Shown piece by piece: positions 1-6,186 of a DNA stretch of 6,284 nucleotides; position 1 is the first letter of the stretch, and the number at the start of each line of letters is the position of its first letter. This DNA comes from Candidatus Arcticimaribacter sp. UBA7428 (GTDB lineage: Bacteria > Bacteroidota > Bacteroidia > Flavobacteriales > Flavobacteriaceae), in the NCBI GenBank assembly GCA_002477625.1, contig DLQQ01000049.1:1352-7635 (forward strand). The letters are read 5' to 3'. The notes beneath the pieces were generated by a model that had not been told where the DNA came from, did not search any database, and saw only the letters and a program-made list of their open reading frames with translations. A program made the position numbers and the translations under genes.

Positions 1-401
1 GCAGCCCGAAGCATGGGGTTTATGATGACCTGCAAAACAGCCATGCAACTACCCAAAACAAAAAGGGTGAAACTAAAAACGATGTGAGTGGGAACAAATA
101 CAAAGCCCAGAGAGGCAAGGGTCATGAGTAAAAAAGAAAAACTCAGCAGCGCTTTATTTCCAAACCGTTCCGATAAAAAACCAGCAGGGATTGACATCAC
201 CCCATAGGCGATGAAAAACGAAAAGGGCAAGAACCCGGTCATGGTAAGGCTTAGGTCAAAACTTTCTTTAACATCTACTAGGATTGAATTGAGAATGTTG
301 GTGACTAAGGAAATGACAAAGAATATCAGCATGACCAATAATACAATGTGGAGGTACCTTTTTGGAGATTCTACTTTATTTGTGACTACTTCTGAATGCA
401 T
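1..401 (-). CDS. Sugar MFS transporter (FucP-like), N-terminal part, cut by window edge
   Basis: Inner-membrane transporter of the major facilitator superfamily, probably importing a sugar by proton symport. I translated the minus strand from the ATG at 401; 133 codons are open to the window edge, so roughly the last two thirds are missing. After a short polar N-terminus (about residues 1-16) there are four hydrophobic segments at about 17-37, 52-75, 86-103 and 107-126. The loop after the second has the MFS motif-A pattern GFLSERFGNK (74-83). The fourth runs into LQVIINPMLR (123-132), the Asn-Pro region typical of FucP/GluP-like sugar transporters in Bacteroidota. The frame stays open a little upstream of 401, but no other ATG fits better. 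The neighbour upstream, YigZ, is codirectional, with 184 bases between and no terminator hairpin seen. The substrate cannot be told from this part. The MFS call is firm; the sugar subfamily is likely. Confidence 0.85.
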   Translation of the reverse strand, partial: MHSEVVTNKVESPKRYLHIVLLVMLIFFVISLVTNILNSILVDVKESFDLSLTMTGFLPFSFFIAYGVMSIPAGFLSERFGNKALLSFSFLLMTLASLGFVFVPTHIVFSFTLFVLGSCMAVLQVIINPMLRA

Positions 402-585
402 AGCGTAAAAGATAAAAATTAAAGATTCATAAACCGAATTCTTGAATACCGTTGAATATAGGACTTAATTCATAAACGGATTAAATTTTAGTGGATTTAA
501 ATTATAAGTAGTGGAGATTTTTGTTGGGTAGGATTCAAGATGTGGAACAAAAAAACAAAGCTGTGGAATAATAGAATTGCGGGTA
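402..585 (-). promoter_or_regulatory. Upstream region of the MFS gene with helically spaced GTGGA repeats
   Basis: This gap lies upstream of the MFS gene and downstream of YigZ. GTGGA occurs four times on the plus strand (491, 511, 542, 563), with spacings of 20, 31 and 21 bases, close to 2, 3 and 2 turns of the helix. The last two sit in a longer TGTGGAA match. I see no clear TTG / TAnnTTTG promoter pair for the MFS gene and no terminator for YigZ. A regulator-binding role is inferred only from spacing and position; four copies of a 5-mer could be chance. Confidence 0.25.
425..477. repeat. Direct repeat ATTCATAAAC, two copies 43 bases apart
   Basis: Identical 10-base copies lie at 425-434 and 468-477, just upstream of the MFS start at 401. 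The spacer holds a second small repeat, TTGAATA, at 442-448 and 452-458. The 43-base period is about four helical turns, so both copies would face the same side of the DNA. This may be an operator for the MFS gene, but no function is shown. Confidence 0.3.
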
Positions 586-1191
586 CTAGGCTATTTCTTT
601 GATCGTCAGTTTATACAACGTATCAAAAACATCAAAAATAAGGGCTGCATCCTTTTTTCTAACGGCTATATGATACTCGCATACTGCTTCTAATTTTTGA
701 TGCACGATTGTTATGTTTTTTTCTTTTACGATGCGCATCACTTTATTCATTAAATCGTAATCAAAGTTTAATCGATAGACAACATCAATCGTTTTTTCTA
801 CAATTGGTGCTGCCTCTAAGGTTATTTGGGCGGAATTTTTATAAGCTTGTATCAGTCCGCCAACGCCTAGTTTTGTACCTCCGAAGTAGCGAACCGATAC
901 GACCAAGATATTCGTAACCTCAAACGCTTGAATTTGTCCGTAAATGGGCATACCGGCTGTGTTATTGGGTTCGCCATCATCGTTTGCACGGAAACGAAGG
1001 GTTTCGGTTCCCAACTGCCAAGCATAACAAAAATGACCTGCTGTATGATGTTTTTTCTTTAAGTAACCCAAAGCATTCTTAACCTCTTCTTCATTCAAAA
1101 CTGGAAAAGCGTACCCATAAAACTTACTGTTTCTATCTTTAAACAGCGTTTCTTCCGAGGGGTTTTCTATGGTTTTATAGCAATCGTTCAA
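586..1191 (-). CDS. yigZ: YigZ family protein (IMPACT / UPF0029)
   Basis: Cytosolic protein of the YigZ/IMPACT family, 201 residues, the usual length for the bacterial form. The N-terminal domain carries the family signature: DDGEPNNTAGMPIYGQIQ at about 71-88 and VRYFGGTKLGVGGLIQAY at about 100-117. A smaller ferredoxin-like C-terminal domain follows (about 135-201). Eukaryotic IMPACT acts on the GCN1/GCN2 translation stress pathway; the bacterial role is not settled, so none is assigned. The first codon is TTG (1191-1189). No in-frame ATG lies between it and the upstream stop, and the next internal Met is inside the conserved GMPI motif, so a non-ATG start is needed. The N-terminal residues after TTG, including YKTI, PSEE, LFK and NSKFYGYAFPV, resemble flavobacterial homologues as I recall them, which supports this start. 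Confidence 0.93.
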   Translation of the reverse strand: MNDCYKTIENPSEETLFKDRNSKFYGYAFPVLNEEEVKNALGYLKKKHHTAGHFCYAWQLGTETLRFRANDDGEPNNTAGMPIYGQIQAFEVTNILVVSVRYFGGTKLGVGGLIQAYKNSAQITLEAAPIVEKTIDVVYRLNFDYDLMNKVMRIVKEKNITIVHQKLEAVCEYHIAVRKKDAALIFDVFDTLYKLTIKEIA

Positions 1192-1245
1192 GATTTTAAA
1201 TATACAGCCTAATCTGGTGTGGACAGCTGAAATTGTATTTTTTTA

Positions 1246-1491
1246 TAGCCTACAGACCTTATTTACATCTGAGGGTGTCTTCCCTAAAGGCAGTTGAATG
1301 ACCTGGTTCCATGGATAACTTCCAAACGATGATTTTTGGTTGCTTTTGTGTTTTTATGTCCTTTAGTAAGGAATCCACAAATACCTGATGATTTTATTGC
1401 GATGTTTGTTATATTTACCAGAGACTTAATGCAAATTTGTAAATTCAGTTGGCAGCCCTTTTGTGTACTTGGGGCAGTATATCATCAACAT
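1246..1491 (-). pseudogene. Possible decayed coding remnant, family unknown
   Basis: Read on the minus strand, this stretch gives four consecutive or overlapping open pieces. They are 1491-1426 (21 codons, ATG start, containing YCPKYTKGLPTEFTNLH); 1427-1284 (47 codons, beginning KSLVNITNIAIKSSG, entered by a single-base shift where the first piece stops); 1393-1262 (44 codons, containing FVDSLLKDIK and PKIIVWKLSMEPG); and 1353-1246 (36 codons, containing PWNQVIQLPLGKTPSDVNK). The last returns to the frame of the first. Their composition looks protein-like, and together they suggest one gene that has picked up frameshifts and stops. I do not recognise the family. Short open frames also arise by chance, so this is a weak call made by eye. 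Confidence 0.25.
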
Positions 1492-1495
1492 GATT

Positions 1496-1521
1496 AATTA
1501 AAAAAATAATTAAAAAAAAAT
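1496..1521 (+). promoter_or_regulatory. A-rich translation leader of the DUF1080 operon
   Basis: Two near-identical units lie end to end directly before the ATG at 1524: AATT plus seven A plus T (1496-1507), then AATT plus nine A plus T (1508-1521). There is no Shine-Dalgarno sequence. Bacteroidota commonly rely on A-rich, unstructured leaders for initiation, so this supports the start at 1524. Confidence 0.4.
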
Positions 1522-1523
1522 CA

Positions 1524-2114
1524 ATGAAAAAAATCCTAGTACTTCTTGTAATTCTATGCTTATCAGTATCCGTTCAGGCACAGGTTGATTTATTCAACGG
1601 TCAAAATTTGGATGGTTGGGAAATCAATGGAACAGAAAAATGGTATGTTGAAAAGGGGGAATTAATTTGTGAAAGTGGTCCCGATGCAGCATACGGTTAT
1701 CTATCGACTAAAAAGCATTACGACAATTTTGAATTGGAACTCGAATTTAAACAAGAGGCAGACGGTAATAGCGGTGTGTTTTTTCGGTCAACTGTAGCAG
1801 GTACTATAGTCAACGGATGGCAAGTTGAGGTTGCTCCTCCCAAGCTGCATACGGGTGGAATTTATGAATCCTATGGAAGAGGATGGCTGATAAAACCAGA
1901 TCCTGCAAAAGATCAGTATTTGAAAATGGGTTCATGGAATACAATGAAAATAATTGCAAATGGCAATACGGTGACTACTTATTTAAACGGCCATGAAATG
2001 GTTGAGATTGTGGATGAGAAGATTGGAAAAGGAAAAGGCGGTATTGCTCTACAGATCCATTCTGGAGGTGGAATTAAAGTTAAATGGAGGAATATCAAAT
2101 TAAAAGAATTATAA
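1524..2114 (+). CDS. Secreted DUF1080 protein (3-keto-disaccharide hydrolase family)
   Basis: Predicted periplasmic or secreted single-domain protein of 196 residues in the DUF1080 / 3-keto-disaccharide hydrolase family (PF06439). This family has a concanavalin-like beta-sandwich, and members cleave glycosidic bonds of 3-keto sugars. Residues 1-19 form a classical signal peptide (MKK, hydrophobic core, cleavage near VQA|QVD), with no lipobox cysteine. Family landmarks are LFNGQNLDGW (23-32), NFELELEFK (68-76), the conserved GNSGVFFR (81-88), WQVEV (99-103), TGGIY (110-114), WNTMKI (138-143), YLNG (153-156) and the closing strand GGIALQIHS through WRNIKLKEL (172-196). It is first in a three-gene operon, one base before the next gene, a larger paralogue. 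The ATG follows an A-rich leader and begins the signal peptide exactly. The family call is firm; the keto-sugar activity is inferred from family and neighbours. Confidence 0.9.
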   Translation: MKKILVLLVILCLSVSVQAQVDLFNGQNLDGWEINGTEKWYVEKGELICESGPDAAYGYLSTKKHYDNFELELEFKQEADGNSGVFFRSTVAGTIVNGWQVEVAPPKLHTGGIYESYGRGWLIKPDPAKDQYLKMGSWNTMKIIANGNTVTTYLNGHEMVEIVDEKIGKGKGGIALQIHSGGGIKVKWRNIKLKEL

Positions 2115-2115
2115 A

Positions 2116-2889
2116 ATGAAACAGCTATTACTTTTATGCACCGTTTTTTTTATGATCACGGGCTGCAAAGAAAACAAAACCAAAAAGCAGGATACTTCCT
2201 CTGAATGGATCTCGCTTTTTGACGGAAGTTCACTCGATGGATGGAGAGCATATAATGGAGAAAGCCTACCCCAGGGATGGGCTATTGTAGATAGCGTTAT
2301 GACCTTTACGAGTGAAATGGTTTCTGAAGAAGAATACGACTATAAAGTAAGTAGGGATATTATTTATGGCGCTCAAGAATTTGAAAATTTTGAACTCTAT
2401 GTCGAATGGAAAATTCCACCCGGTGGGAATAGCGGTATTTTTTACCATATCGCAGAAGGTTATGAGGGTATTCCCGAAGTAGCACCCGAATATCAGTTGA
2501 TTGACGATGAACATTATACCGATTTTCACGACATAACGGAATACAATAAAAGTATTGGGATAACTGAAAATCCCCAAGATTTGCACCCGTTGCAAGCTAC
2601 AGGAGCCGACTATGCAATGTATGCGGCAGATCCTTCCAAAAAAAACCTCAACCCCGCTGGTGAATGGAATAACAGCAGAATTGTTTTTACTCCCACCCGA
2701 GTGGAGCACTGGCTCAACGGTCAATTACTTTTGAGTTTTGTCCCCTGGTCTGATGATTGGAATGCAAAAAAGAATAACGGGAAATGGCAGCTTACTTCAG
2801 ATTACGGTATCCACAAAAAAGGCTTTATCGGCTTTCAAGATCACTCCGCATCCCTATGGTTTAAAAATATTAAAATAAAACAATTGTAA
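2116..2889 (+). CDS. DUF1080 lipoprotein (3-keto-disaccharide hydrolase family)
   Basis: Predicted lipoprotein of 257 residues, second in the operon. The signal peptide ends in the lipobox ITGC, with lipidated Cys17 followed by a charged linker (KENKTKKQD). The residues after Cys are not an obvious acidic surface-export signal, so the side of the membrane is open. The DUF1080 domain spans about 32-257: LFDGSSLDGW (34-43), NFELYVEWK (91-99), GGNSGIFY (103-110), PEYQLIDDEHY (124-134), GEWNNSRI (182-189), HWLNG (198-202) and the end GFIGFQDH through WFKNIKIKQL (236-257). Compared with the upstream paralogue it has extra sequence in the middle (about 111-180), with Asp- and His-rich loops. The gap to the next gene is two bases. 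It probably cleaves 3-keto glycosides, perhaps with different substrates from its partner; that split is inference. Confidence 0.9.
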   Translation: MKQLLLLCTVFFMITGCKENKTKKQDTSSEWISLFDGSSLDGWRAYNGESLPQGWAIVDSVMTFTSEMVSEEEYDYKVSRDIIYGAQEFENFELYVEWKIPPGGNSGIFYHIAEGYEGIPEVAPEYQLIDDEHYTDFHDITEYNKSIGITENPQDLHPLQATGADYAMYAADPSKKNLNPAGEWNNSRIVFTPTRVEHWLNGQLLLSFVPWSDDWNAKKNNGKWQLTSDYGIHKKGFIGFQDHSASLWFKNIKIKQL

Positions 2890-2891
2890 AA

Positions 2892-4235
2892 ATGAAAAAA
2901 AGAGATTTTATTAAAACAGCATCCCTGGCCCTTGGAGCTACAGTTCTTCCACTATCAACTTGGTCATGTGAAAACCCAGAATCGATATTGCGTACGGCAC
3001 ATATTGGTGTTTCCAATATGGGACTCGAAGATTTAAAAGCGATCGCATCTCATGCAAATGTTGTTGTTACAGCACTTTGTGACGTTGATAGCAACGCGCT
3101 TAAGGCTGCTAATGCAATGTTTCCAAAAGCTCAAATTTTCAAAGATTATCGGGCAATGTTCGATCAAATTTCAGAACAAATTGATGCTGTGATCGTATCC
3201 ACACCAGATCATACCCATGCTCCAGCTTCCTTACTCGCTATGGAGAAAAATAAAGCTGTTTACTGTCAAAAACCATTGACTCATTTCGTTTCTGAATCCA
3301 GAGAGATGCGTAAAGTTGCCAATGAAAAAAATCTTGTCACCCAGATGGGAATTCAAGTGCATTCATTTTATGACTATAAATTAGCAACTTATCTAATCCA
3401 AGGTGGAATCATTGGGAAAGTAAGCAAGGTCATCGCTTGGTCAAATAAGAATTGGGGGTACGATGGTCCTGCTCCAGAAGGTACAGATCCAGTTCCTGAA
3501 AATCTTGATTGGAATCTTTGGTTGGGTACTTCTAAAGAGCGCCCGTACAAAGACGAATACTACCACCCGGGTAATTGGAGAAAACTATTGGATTACGGTT
3601 GTGCCACGCTAGGCGATATGGGCGTCCATATTTTTGATACTCCTTACAATGCTCTTGAGCTTGACGTGCCCAATACAATTACAAACGAGTGCCGACCTTT
3701 CAATGGGTATGGATATCCTGAACGCAATATCGTTCGCTATACCTTTGATGGAACTGCCCATACAACCGATAGTTTTGAATGGTTGTGGTATGATGGCGAA
3801 GCGGGACCGGTTGTTACAGAAGCGTTAGAACTTCCTGAAGGAGATAAGCTCCCCGATCAAGGTGCTATGTTTATTGGGGAAAACGGCAAACGTTTATTGC
3901 TACCTCACTTTATGGAGCTTCCAAAGCTGATAGAAGAAGAAGCATATAAAACCTATGATATCGCTTCCTATGATCCAGAAAATTCGCTGGGAGAACCTAT
4001 TCGAGATTATGCTAGCGAATCACCAAAGCACTACCATGAGTTTGTTGATACTTGTCTTGGTAAATCTACTTGCTCGGCTCCCTTTGAATACGCTTCTAGA
4101 CTTACAGAAACGATCCTTTTGGGGGTAATTGCTGGGCGATTTCCAAACAAAACGCTCAATTACAATAAAGAAACCTCTGAGTTTGTTGAACAAGAAGCTA
4201 ACGAATTTCTTAAAGGAGATCAGCGCGATTTTTAG
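2892..4235 (+). CDS. Gfo/Idh/MocA family oxidoreductase with export-type leader
   Basis: NAD(P)-dependent sugar oxidoreductase, 447 residues, last gene of the operon. The N-terminus, MKKRDFIKTASLALGATVLP, resembles a Tat leader but with Lys-Arg instead of twin Arg. Cys26 follows in WSC, a poor lipobox. The Rossmann domain starts near residue 36: the Gly-rich turn is G39-VSNM-G44, an altered GxGxxG; acidic residues come after the second strand (CDVD, 63-66); STPDHTHAP is at 103-111. The usual EKP appears as YCQKPLTH (124-131), keeping Lys127 and Pro128 but with Gln for Glu. The C-terminal substrate domain includes DYGCATLGDMGVHIFD (234-249), with family catalytic candidates Asp242, His246 and Asp249. 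In 3-keto-glycoside pathways such enzymes make or reduce the 3-keto sugar, which fits the two DUF1080 partners. The family is firm; substrate, reaction direction and location are inferred. Confidence 0.92.
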   Translation: MKKRDFIKTASLALGATVLPLSTWSCENPESILRTAHIGVSNMGLEDLKAIASHANVVVTALCDVDSNALKAANAMFPKAQIFKDYRAMFDQISEQIDAVIVSTPDHTHAPASLLAMEKNKAVYCQKPLTHFVSESREMRKVANEKNLVTQMGIQVHSFYDYKLATYLIQGGIIGKVSKVIAWSNKNWGYDGPAPEGTDPVPENLDWNLWLGTSKERPYKDEYYHPGNWRKLLDYGCATLGDMGVHIFDTPYNALELDVPNTITNECRPFNGYGYPERNIVRYTFDGTAHTTDSFEWLWYDGEAGPVVTEALELPEGDKLPDQGAMFIGENGKRLLLPHFMELPKLIEEEAYKTYDIASYDPENSLGEPIRDYASESPKHYHEFVDTCLGKSTCSAPFEYASRLTETILLGVIAGRFPNKTLNYNKETSEFVEQEANEFLKGDQRDF

Positions 4236-4260
4236 TATTTATTTAGCTGACCTTATTTTA

Positions 4261-4296
4261 CAAAAGAGCCTTTCATCGAAAGGCTCTTTTTTGTTT
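4261..4296 (+). terminator. Rho-independent terminator of the DUF1080 / oxidoreductase operon
   Basis: A perfect 12-bp stem (4262-4273 with 4279-4290), extended by a C-G pair to 13 bp around a 3-base loop, is followed by a T-run (4287-4292, then more T). It starts 26 bases after the TAG of the oxidoreductase. The A-run on its left side could also let it work weakly on the minus strand. Confidence 0.9.
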
Positions 4297-4362
4297 ATGC
4301 ACTTATTATTATTGGACCTTGAAGTGATTTAATGAGTTTCCATCTCAATATTTTATTCCCTT

Positions 4363-4395
4363 ACTTGTATTTAACAAGTTAAAATTATATATTTA
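4363..4395 (+). promoter_or_regulatory. Candidate Bacteroidota promoter with overlapping inverted repeats
   Basis: TTG at 4365-4367 and TATATTTA at 4388-4395 match the Bacteroidota -33 TTG / -7 TAnnTTTG pattern with a 20-base spacer, except for the last base of the -7 box. The start codon is 26 bases further on. Two inverted repeats overlap the -33 side: ACTTGT-N5-ACAAGT (4363-4379) and TTTAAC-AA-GTTAAA (4370-4383). A repressor bound there could block the polymerase, though AT-rich DNA makes such repeats common. Confidence 0.4.
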
Positions 4396-4421
4396 AATAT
4401 TATTTAAAATTTAACTATTCT

Positions 4422-5171
4422 ATGAAACACTTAATTAAGTACGTACTATTATTTGTATCCACTATTGTTTTGGGACAAAACGTTATCGAAGTTCACTATC
4501 GCCATGTAGATTCTGACAAAATTGCAGAATTTGAATTTAAAGAAAATGAATACTGGTCTAAGGTAAAGCAGGCAGCAATTGACGATGGAAATCTACTTGC
4601 TACTGCCTTTCTTCGAGTTGCAGATGCTGGTATTGTAGATGATCCAACAATGCCAACACACGCATTTGTTTTAGTTTTTAAAGACTTTGAGCAATTAGCA
4701 AATTCAAAATCTATATGGGCAAATGCCGGAAAAGTTTTGGGAGTTGATCCTAGTACTGTTGGAACAGCTGAAATTTCTAAAACATTGATGGTCCAACGTT
4801 ATAAACTAATTGATGAATTGCCTTTACAAGAATTTAAGTATGCCGTTTGGAACTATTCAAAACCTAAAAACTTAAATGGGTTTGTCGATGAGAACATAAA
4901 ACTGTGGAAGCCGCATTTTAAAAAGAATCTAGGTAAAAACGGTTTTGCCGGTTGGGGAATTTTTGCAAGAGTATATCCACAAGGCATGAACGAATCTAGT
5001 GTTTTGACCTATGATCACTACACGACCCTCGCAAGCGCTATGAATGCTTTATCTCCCATGGACTACGATCAGTCGATTATATCAAAATCTAAGATGTCGG
5101 AATATGACCCCAATGGATTTAGATACAGAGTTTTGCTCGAGCTTATCGAATTTCAAGGAAGTGTAAAGTAA
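4422..5171 (+). CDS. Secreted protein of unknown function, apparent tandem dimeric alpha/beta-barrel-like repeat
   Basis: Predicted secreted or periplasmic protein of 249 residues; I cannot assign a named family. Residues 1-18 are a signal peptide (MKHLIKYVLLFVSTIVLG, cleavage near LG|QN). The mature part looks like two related halves, about 20-110 and 136-225. Each begins with a beta strand (VIEVHYRHV; FKYAVWNYS). Each then has a helix rich in charge and Trp (FKENEYWSKVKQ; VDENIKLWKPHFKK), a strand after a Gly/Asn turn (LLATAFLRV; AGWGIFARVY), another strand (HAFVLVFKDFE; SVLTYDHYT) and a short helix. That order resembles ferredoxin-like stress/antibiotic-monooxygenase domains, but no catalytic motif is evident. 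It sits alone between two hairpin terminators with its own candidate promoter, so it is probably not part of the upstream operon. The gene is confident; fold and duplication are inferred by eye. Confidence 0.85.
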   Translation: MKHLIKYVLLFVSTIVLGQNVIEVHYRHVDSDKIAEFEFKENEYWSKVKQAAIDDGNLLATAFLRVADAGIVDDPTMPTHAFVLVFKDFEQLANSKSIWANAGKVLGVDPSTVGTAEISKTLMVQRYKLIDELPLQEFKYAVWNYSKPKNLNGFVDENIKLWKPHFKKNLGKNGFAGWGIFARVYPQGMNESSVLTYDHYTTLASAMNALSPMDYDQSIISKSKMSEYDPNGFRYRVLLELIEFQGSVK

Positions 5172-5232
5172 ATTCAGGAGTTTAAAATAAATAGATTTTA
5201 TTTTTACAAGGATTTCTTTACTTTACATCAAT

Positions 5233-5264
5233 AACGCCTCTAAATTATTAGAGGCGTTTTTTTT
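5233..5264 (+). terminator. Rho-independent terminator after the secreted unknown protein
   Basis: A perfect 11-bp stem (5233-5243 with 5248-5258) with a 4-base loop ATTA is followed by eight T (5257-5264). It lies about 60 bases past the TAA at 5171. The other strand lacks a T-run, so it serves only the plus-strand gene. Confidence 0.9.
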
Positions 5265-5307
5265 ATAGAATCAATTTTCTTTGAAATAAGGTAGTCGGGT
5301 AGGGGGA

Positions 5308-5325
5308 GTTTTGATTAATTAAAAC
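5308..5325. repeat. 18-bp near-perfect palindrome between convergent genes
   Basis: GTTTTGATTAATTAAAAC is symmetrical except for one pair. It lies about 30 bases past the stop of the minus-strand M81 fragment. As a terminator for that gene it would be weak, being all AT in the core and without a following T-run on the minus strand. It may be a protein-binding site or chance. Confidence 0.25.
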
Positions 5326-5355
5326 GGTTGCCCTAGTTTGTTGCAAGGTTTAAAA

Positions 5356-6186
5356 TTATTGAGATACTGGGACAAGCTGGGCGCTTAAATCGGGATCTTC
5401 ATTGAATTCATCTAAGGGGAACATGGGTCTTTTGATTCTTTTGTAACCCAATCTATTCAAATCCTGATCAACTCCACCCGGGGTTAATGCCATGATCCAG
5501 CCCTTATTCATATCATAGAGTTCGGGTACTAAGTATCCGATTTTTACAATTACAATATCCGTTTCACGTGGATTCAAATCCAAATCAGTAAAGTCTTTTT
5601 CATGATGATAGGGCTTTCTTTTTTTGGTGACAATTACCGAAATACTTCCTGTTTTAACAACGATCTCTGTCTCCGCATATCGATCTCCCGTTTTGATGGA
5701 TTGAATAATCCCTTTTAAAAATATTGGACCAGCGTAGCGATCATCAACAGCCGCTCCAACAAAACCTTCTACATAGGAACCCACCTCAAGATTTGCTGCA
5801 TTTTCAATTAATTTTGGCCCTGGTATAGAAGCATAGATTACCGAAGGTCCATCAGGCTTTTTAAATTCATCTCTTTGTAATAATTCATTTAATGTCCAGC
5901 TTACATCTCCAGCTCCGCCAGCAGTAGGATTATCTCCCATATCACTTATTATATAAGGCCTTGTGTCGCTGTTTATAGCTTGCTCTAGACTTTCGTCTAA
6001 ACTTCCAACAGGCGCAACAAATTCAAATTGATTTCTTGCTTCCCAGAAGCTGTTGGCAAGCTGTTCGGCAGATTTATTAACGGCCTCTTGATCATCGCCC
6101 GTTACAACCACCACTCCGTGATTTCTTGGCTCATCTGCCCATGCATAACCGACCCATATGGCAGTTGGGTCATCTTGCAATGGCAA
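5356..6186 (-). pseudogene. M81 family metallopeptidase (MlrC-like), C-terminal fragment
   Basis: The 276-residue frame matches the end of the N-terminal domain and the whole C-terminal domain of M81/MlrC-like peptidases, which usually run to about 500 residues. Landmarks are VGYAWADEPRNH (12-23), VVVTGD (26-31), the hallmark SDMGDNPTAGGAGDVSW (81-97), AAVDDRYAGP (145-154), VIVTKKRKP (184-192), NPRETDIVIVK (205-215) and the ending PGGVDQDLNRLGYKRIKRPMFPLD. It opens only with TTG at 6186, and a TAG closes the same frame three codons upstream (6195-6193). None of the three minus frames out to 6284 reads like the expected upstream part. The N-terminal domain, where the family's zinc ligands lie, is therefore absent, and the fragment should not be an active peptidase. 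It may be a deletion, an insertion junction or an assembly break. There is no signal peptide in frame. Confidence is high for family, moderate for being broken. Confidence 0.75.

Larger units (their letters stand above)
1192..1523. other. 332-base gap without an intact gene; possible decayed minus-strand coding and operon leader
   Basis: No intact gene is visible on either strand. The left end must hold the YigZ promoter, but no clear TTG / TAnnTTTG pair was found. The middle (about 1246-1491) shows protein-like stretches in all three minus frames, entered separately. The right end is an A-rich leader in front of the DUF1080 operon. No convincing promoter was seen for that operon: TATATTTA at 1410-1417 resembles a -7 box but has no TTG at the right distance. 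No hairpin terminator was found. Confidence 0.5.

Noticed and set aside
925..981. Unusual Asn-Asn in the YigZ GEP..TAG motif
   Set aside because: From memory, flavobacterial YigZ proteins often carry Asn here, so it is probably a lineage trait rather than a defect.
1223..1234. 12-base match ACAGCTGAAATT, repeated at 4764-4775
   Set aside because: One copy is inside coding sequence, and about one such match is expected by chance in a window of this size.
1410..1417. TATATTTA as a -7 box for the DUF1080 operon
   Set aside because: No TTG lies at the right distance upstream, and it falls over 100 bases before the start codon inside the possible gene remnant.
2266..2724. 152-codon open frame on the minus strand
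   Set aside because: It lies wholly inside the DUF1080 lipoprotein gene, has no family features, and is a shadow of that gene's codons.
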